A stretch of 64,000 nt of DNA from Ambrosia x helenae (Eukaryota > Streptophyta > Magnoliopsida > Asterales > Asteraceae). The notes below the pieces were generated by a model, which worked only from the letters and a program-made list of their open reading frames with translations, searched no databases and was not told where the DNA came from. Each line of letters begins with the position of its first letter. Position 1 is the first letter of the stretch. Shown here piece by piece: positions 61,786-64,000 of the stretch. The stretch spans positions 122,835,682 through 122,899,681 of the forward strand of contig CM061229.1 in assembly GCA_030844895.1 (NCBI GenBank). The letters run 5' to 3'. The translations under genes were made by a program, and so were the position numbers.

Positions 61786-62924
61786 TCACAATGTTAGTAA
61801 TACAATGGACACAAAACCTAACACAAAAGTCAACAACAATCCTAAGTAAAAAAAAAAAAAAAAAATACTTTTTGGTGGAATGTTAACAAAATCCCAAAAC
61901 AAACATCTAAAAACGACTGTTGCTAAATATACAAAACAATCAATAAATAGTCACAAGAAATACAAACCTGACCAAGCCATAGAGAAAACAACACAAAGCC
62001 GTAGGCACCAATAGAGCCATGTATTTGTCGATATCATGGATTATTTTGGACGTATGGGGTGCCTTTCGTCATGGGTTACCCTGGGTAGACGGGGCATTAT
62101 GCTTAGATGGTCCTTAAAAAAAGTATACCTTACTTTTTTGCATCCTCACAAGTTCATTCATGTCATAAAAAAATGTGATCAACCTGAGATTAATTCTGCA
62201 TTTGTTTATTTACCGTTGTACGAGGCCATCACTGGTGAAGCTTGGCTTGGGACAGGATGGCCTTGGCCCACCCAACTTTTTCGCCCATAAGTGTTAAATT
62301 ACCGATATTTTTCTAAAAATTATTTATGTATTGAGTCTGGTCCGCCCAAATTTTTTAGTCCGACCGAATCTTAATTTTTTTAAACATTTACTTAAGCCAA
62401 AAAAAAATTACTAACAAACAATTACTATTGGGCCAAAAAAAACTTATCCCCTAAAAAAACAACCGTGAATCTTGAATACTATGGCTGAAATCGGTACCAT
62501 ACTCTTACCTGTAACGAAGATAGTGGTACCGAATTCGAACAAAAGCGGGTGCCGAATATCTTACCGATTATATTAATAAGGCACGGTTATCTATACTCGT
62601 ATTTCGGTACGGTGCTTGTTTTGCTACAACTTTGTTATATTTTTTAGCATTAGTAAGGGTACCAAGTACATAAATCGTGACGAGTATCAATAGTATACGG
62701 GTACCAAATTGCTAAAATTATTACGAGTACGAATATAGTACGGGTACCGAATACGTAAAATCGATACAAATACCCTAAATACCAAAATAAGAAGTAAAGC
62801 TTAATATCAAATTCATCAGTACACAAAATTCAGTATTCGTACCAATACCGAAATTACCGAATACCAAAATCAACAAAAGTGGGTTCCATACATATACCAA
62901 ATACCCAAAACTGGTACAGGTACC

Positions 62925-64000
62925 TGTAACATCGCAAAATTTTCCCCAAAAATTTTAATACAAAAAAAAGCCCTTATATATATATATTTTTTTATTACAC
63001 CTTTATCATTAATATTATACAAATGTGCCTAAGTCTTTATTTATCCTAACTCACAACTTATATACATACATAAATGTATATAAATAATAATAATAATAAT
63101 ATGATTCTAAATTCTTTTTTTTTTCTTTTTTTCACATACAAGATTTTTTTTTAATAAAGCCTTGAGTCAAATAGTCAAAGTCCTAGTCAAAGTCTTAGTC
63201 AAACAGTCAAAGTCTTAGTCAAATAGTCAAAGTCTTAGTCAAATAGTCAATTCATCATAAAACCTTACTTTATGGTGTTGACCAATTTTAATGGCTAATT
63301 GACTCCAAAACTAGTATAAAAACCCACCTATGACCCATTATACTTTGCACCTCTAAATCGATTGTTTCAATCCGATTAAACTTTCCCTCATACCTTTCTT
63401 CTATAGTTTATTACTTCTACAATTGAAGCTTTGATTATAAGCTCTTGTAATTGGCGAATTGGAAGCTTGTTATTCTTTCTTTTTCGTTTTCTTCAATTTG
63501 GACTAGCTACGTTGTTGAGTCTTTGGGATTCGCCTCGCATACATTCACAACACATTATTCTATTTTTTTACAGATATAACATTTTACCAAGGTGAGTTTT
63601 ACATAGCCCCTCTTATTTATCACCATTTTTGGGGTGAAACATGTTATAACATCATTATTGCAATTCAATCATCAATGTGTCTATGTGTTTTCTATGTTGC
63701 ATTATGTCTTGAGCATGATTAGAGTAAGCACCATTCTAGCATAATCATTAACTCCGTACAAGCCGACGGTATACATTGATAGATCTATTGGACTGACAAT
63801 CCCACCCGGATACGTGCCTCCTACAAAGGTTACGTGGGTGTTTGTTATCGCATAACATATTCAATTGGACCATGAGCGTATGGTATGTATCATTTTATAA
63901 CAGTCATCAGGGTTGATTATGCACTCGATTTATTTCTAGTATGTTCTCACATATGGACTAGATTAACATGACACATGAATTGCACATCATTTTTACTCAA
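62925..64000 (+). mobile_element. 5' part of an LTR retrotransposon, running off the window
   Basis: TGTAACATCGCAAAATTTTCC begins exactly where similarity between copies A and B stops (A continues ...GTACCAGTATGGG). TGTAACA starts are common for Ty3/gypsy LTRs. The tract includes a TAGTCAAAGTCT tandem repeat (63163-63252), TATAAAAACCCACC (63315, TATA-like) and CCAAGGTGAGTTTTACATAGC (63588). The 3' end of the LTR and internal domains are outside the window. Confidence 0.6.
63163..63252. repeat. AGTCAAAGTCTTAGTCAAAT tandem repeat
   Basis: Four to five copies of a 20-25-bp unit built on AGTCAAA lie in the U3-like part of the LTR, about 65 bp or more upstream of a TATA-like box. Such repeats can act as promoter elements in LTRs; this is only inference here. 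Confidence 0.8.

Larger units (their letters stand above)
59903..62924. repeat. duplicated segment, copy B (copy A at 39545-42025)
   Basis: It matches copy A block by block, including the hydrophobic minus-strand peptide (about 62030-61915) and the GGTACCGAAT tract (62490-62920). It differs by two insertions, 60137-60879 and about 61154-61785, each replacing some sequence present in A, and by lacking A's Tourist-like MITE. It begins at the TAA following a Harbinger-type terminus and is cut on the right by the LTR at 62925. Confidence 0.75.

Overview
This is a window of nuclear DNA from a flowering plant. Genes are intron-rich with GT-AG introns, intergenic DNA is AT-rich, and plant transposon families are present (Tourist-like and hAT MITEs, Helitrons, L1-type LINE, SINEs, LTRs). 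Several repeat types and the recurrent degenerate protein fragment at 20565 and 48978 remind me of daisy-family (Asteraceae) genomes; that placement is an inference from memory, not shown by a search.

Layout. 0-10 kb holds three genes on the + strand: an endosulfine/ARPP19-like gene broken by two single-base deletions (879-2172), an intact plastid-targeted SAM methyltransferase (2812-4917), and a RING-H2 protein whose expected start codon reads ACG (7429-9849). 10-15 kb is transposon: a PIF/Harbinger copy carrying only the Myb-like ORF1, directly followed by a minus-strand Helitron. 16-21 kb holds a DMP8/9-type DUF679 membrane protein (16391-17056, +) facing tail to tail an Enhancer of Polycomb-like gene (17306-20023, -, with 5' UTR exons reaching about 21.3 kb). 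21-27 kb is repeat-rich with a 21-bp-unit minisatellite and Harbinger relics. An AVT1-like vacuolar amino acid transporter lies at 27097-28982 (-). 29-56 kb is a 27-kb stretch in which I see no intact host gene: a long-TIR Mutator-like element, Tourist-like MITEs, three SINE-like insertions, a second Helitron, a solo LTR, a decayed 6-kb LINE, a hAT MITE and a dead Harbinger transposase. A flavin monooxygenase of the FMO1 type is at 56024-58579 (-) with a SINE-like insertion in its first intron. 59-64 kb holds more transposon DNA, a second copy of a segment also present at 39.5-42 kb, and the start of an LTR that runs out of the window.

The host genes have unrelated housekeeping or signalling roles (mitotic phosphatase control, methylation, ubiquitination, gamete fusion, histone acetylation, vacuolar transport, systemic immunity) and do not form a pathway or cluster. 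I found no new multi-gene system. The most informative features are the precisely bounded insertions (target-site duplications and, in one case, an internal empty site), the two broken or altered host genes, and stop codons in the LINE, some of which fit C-to-T decay.
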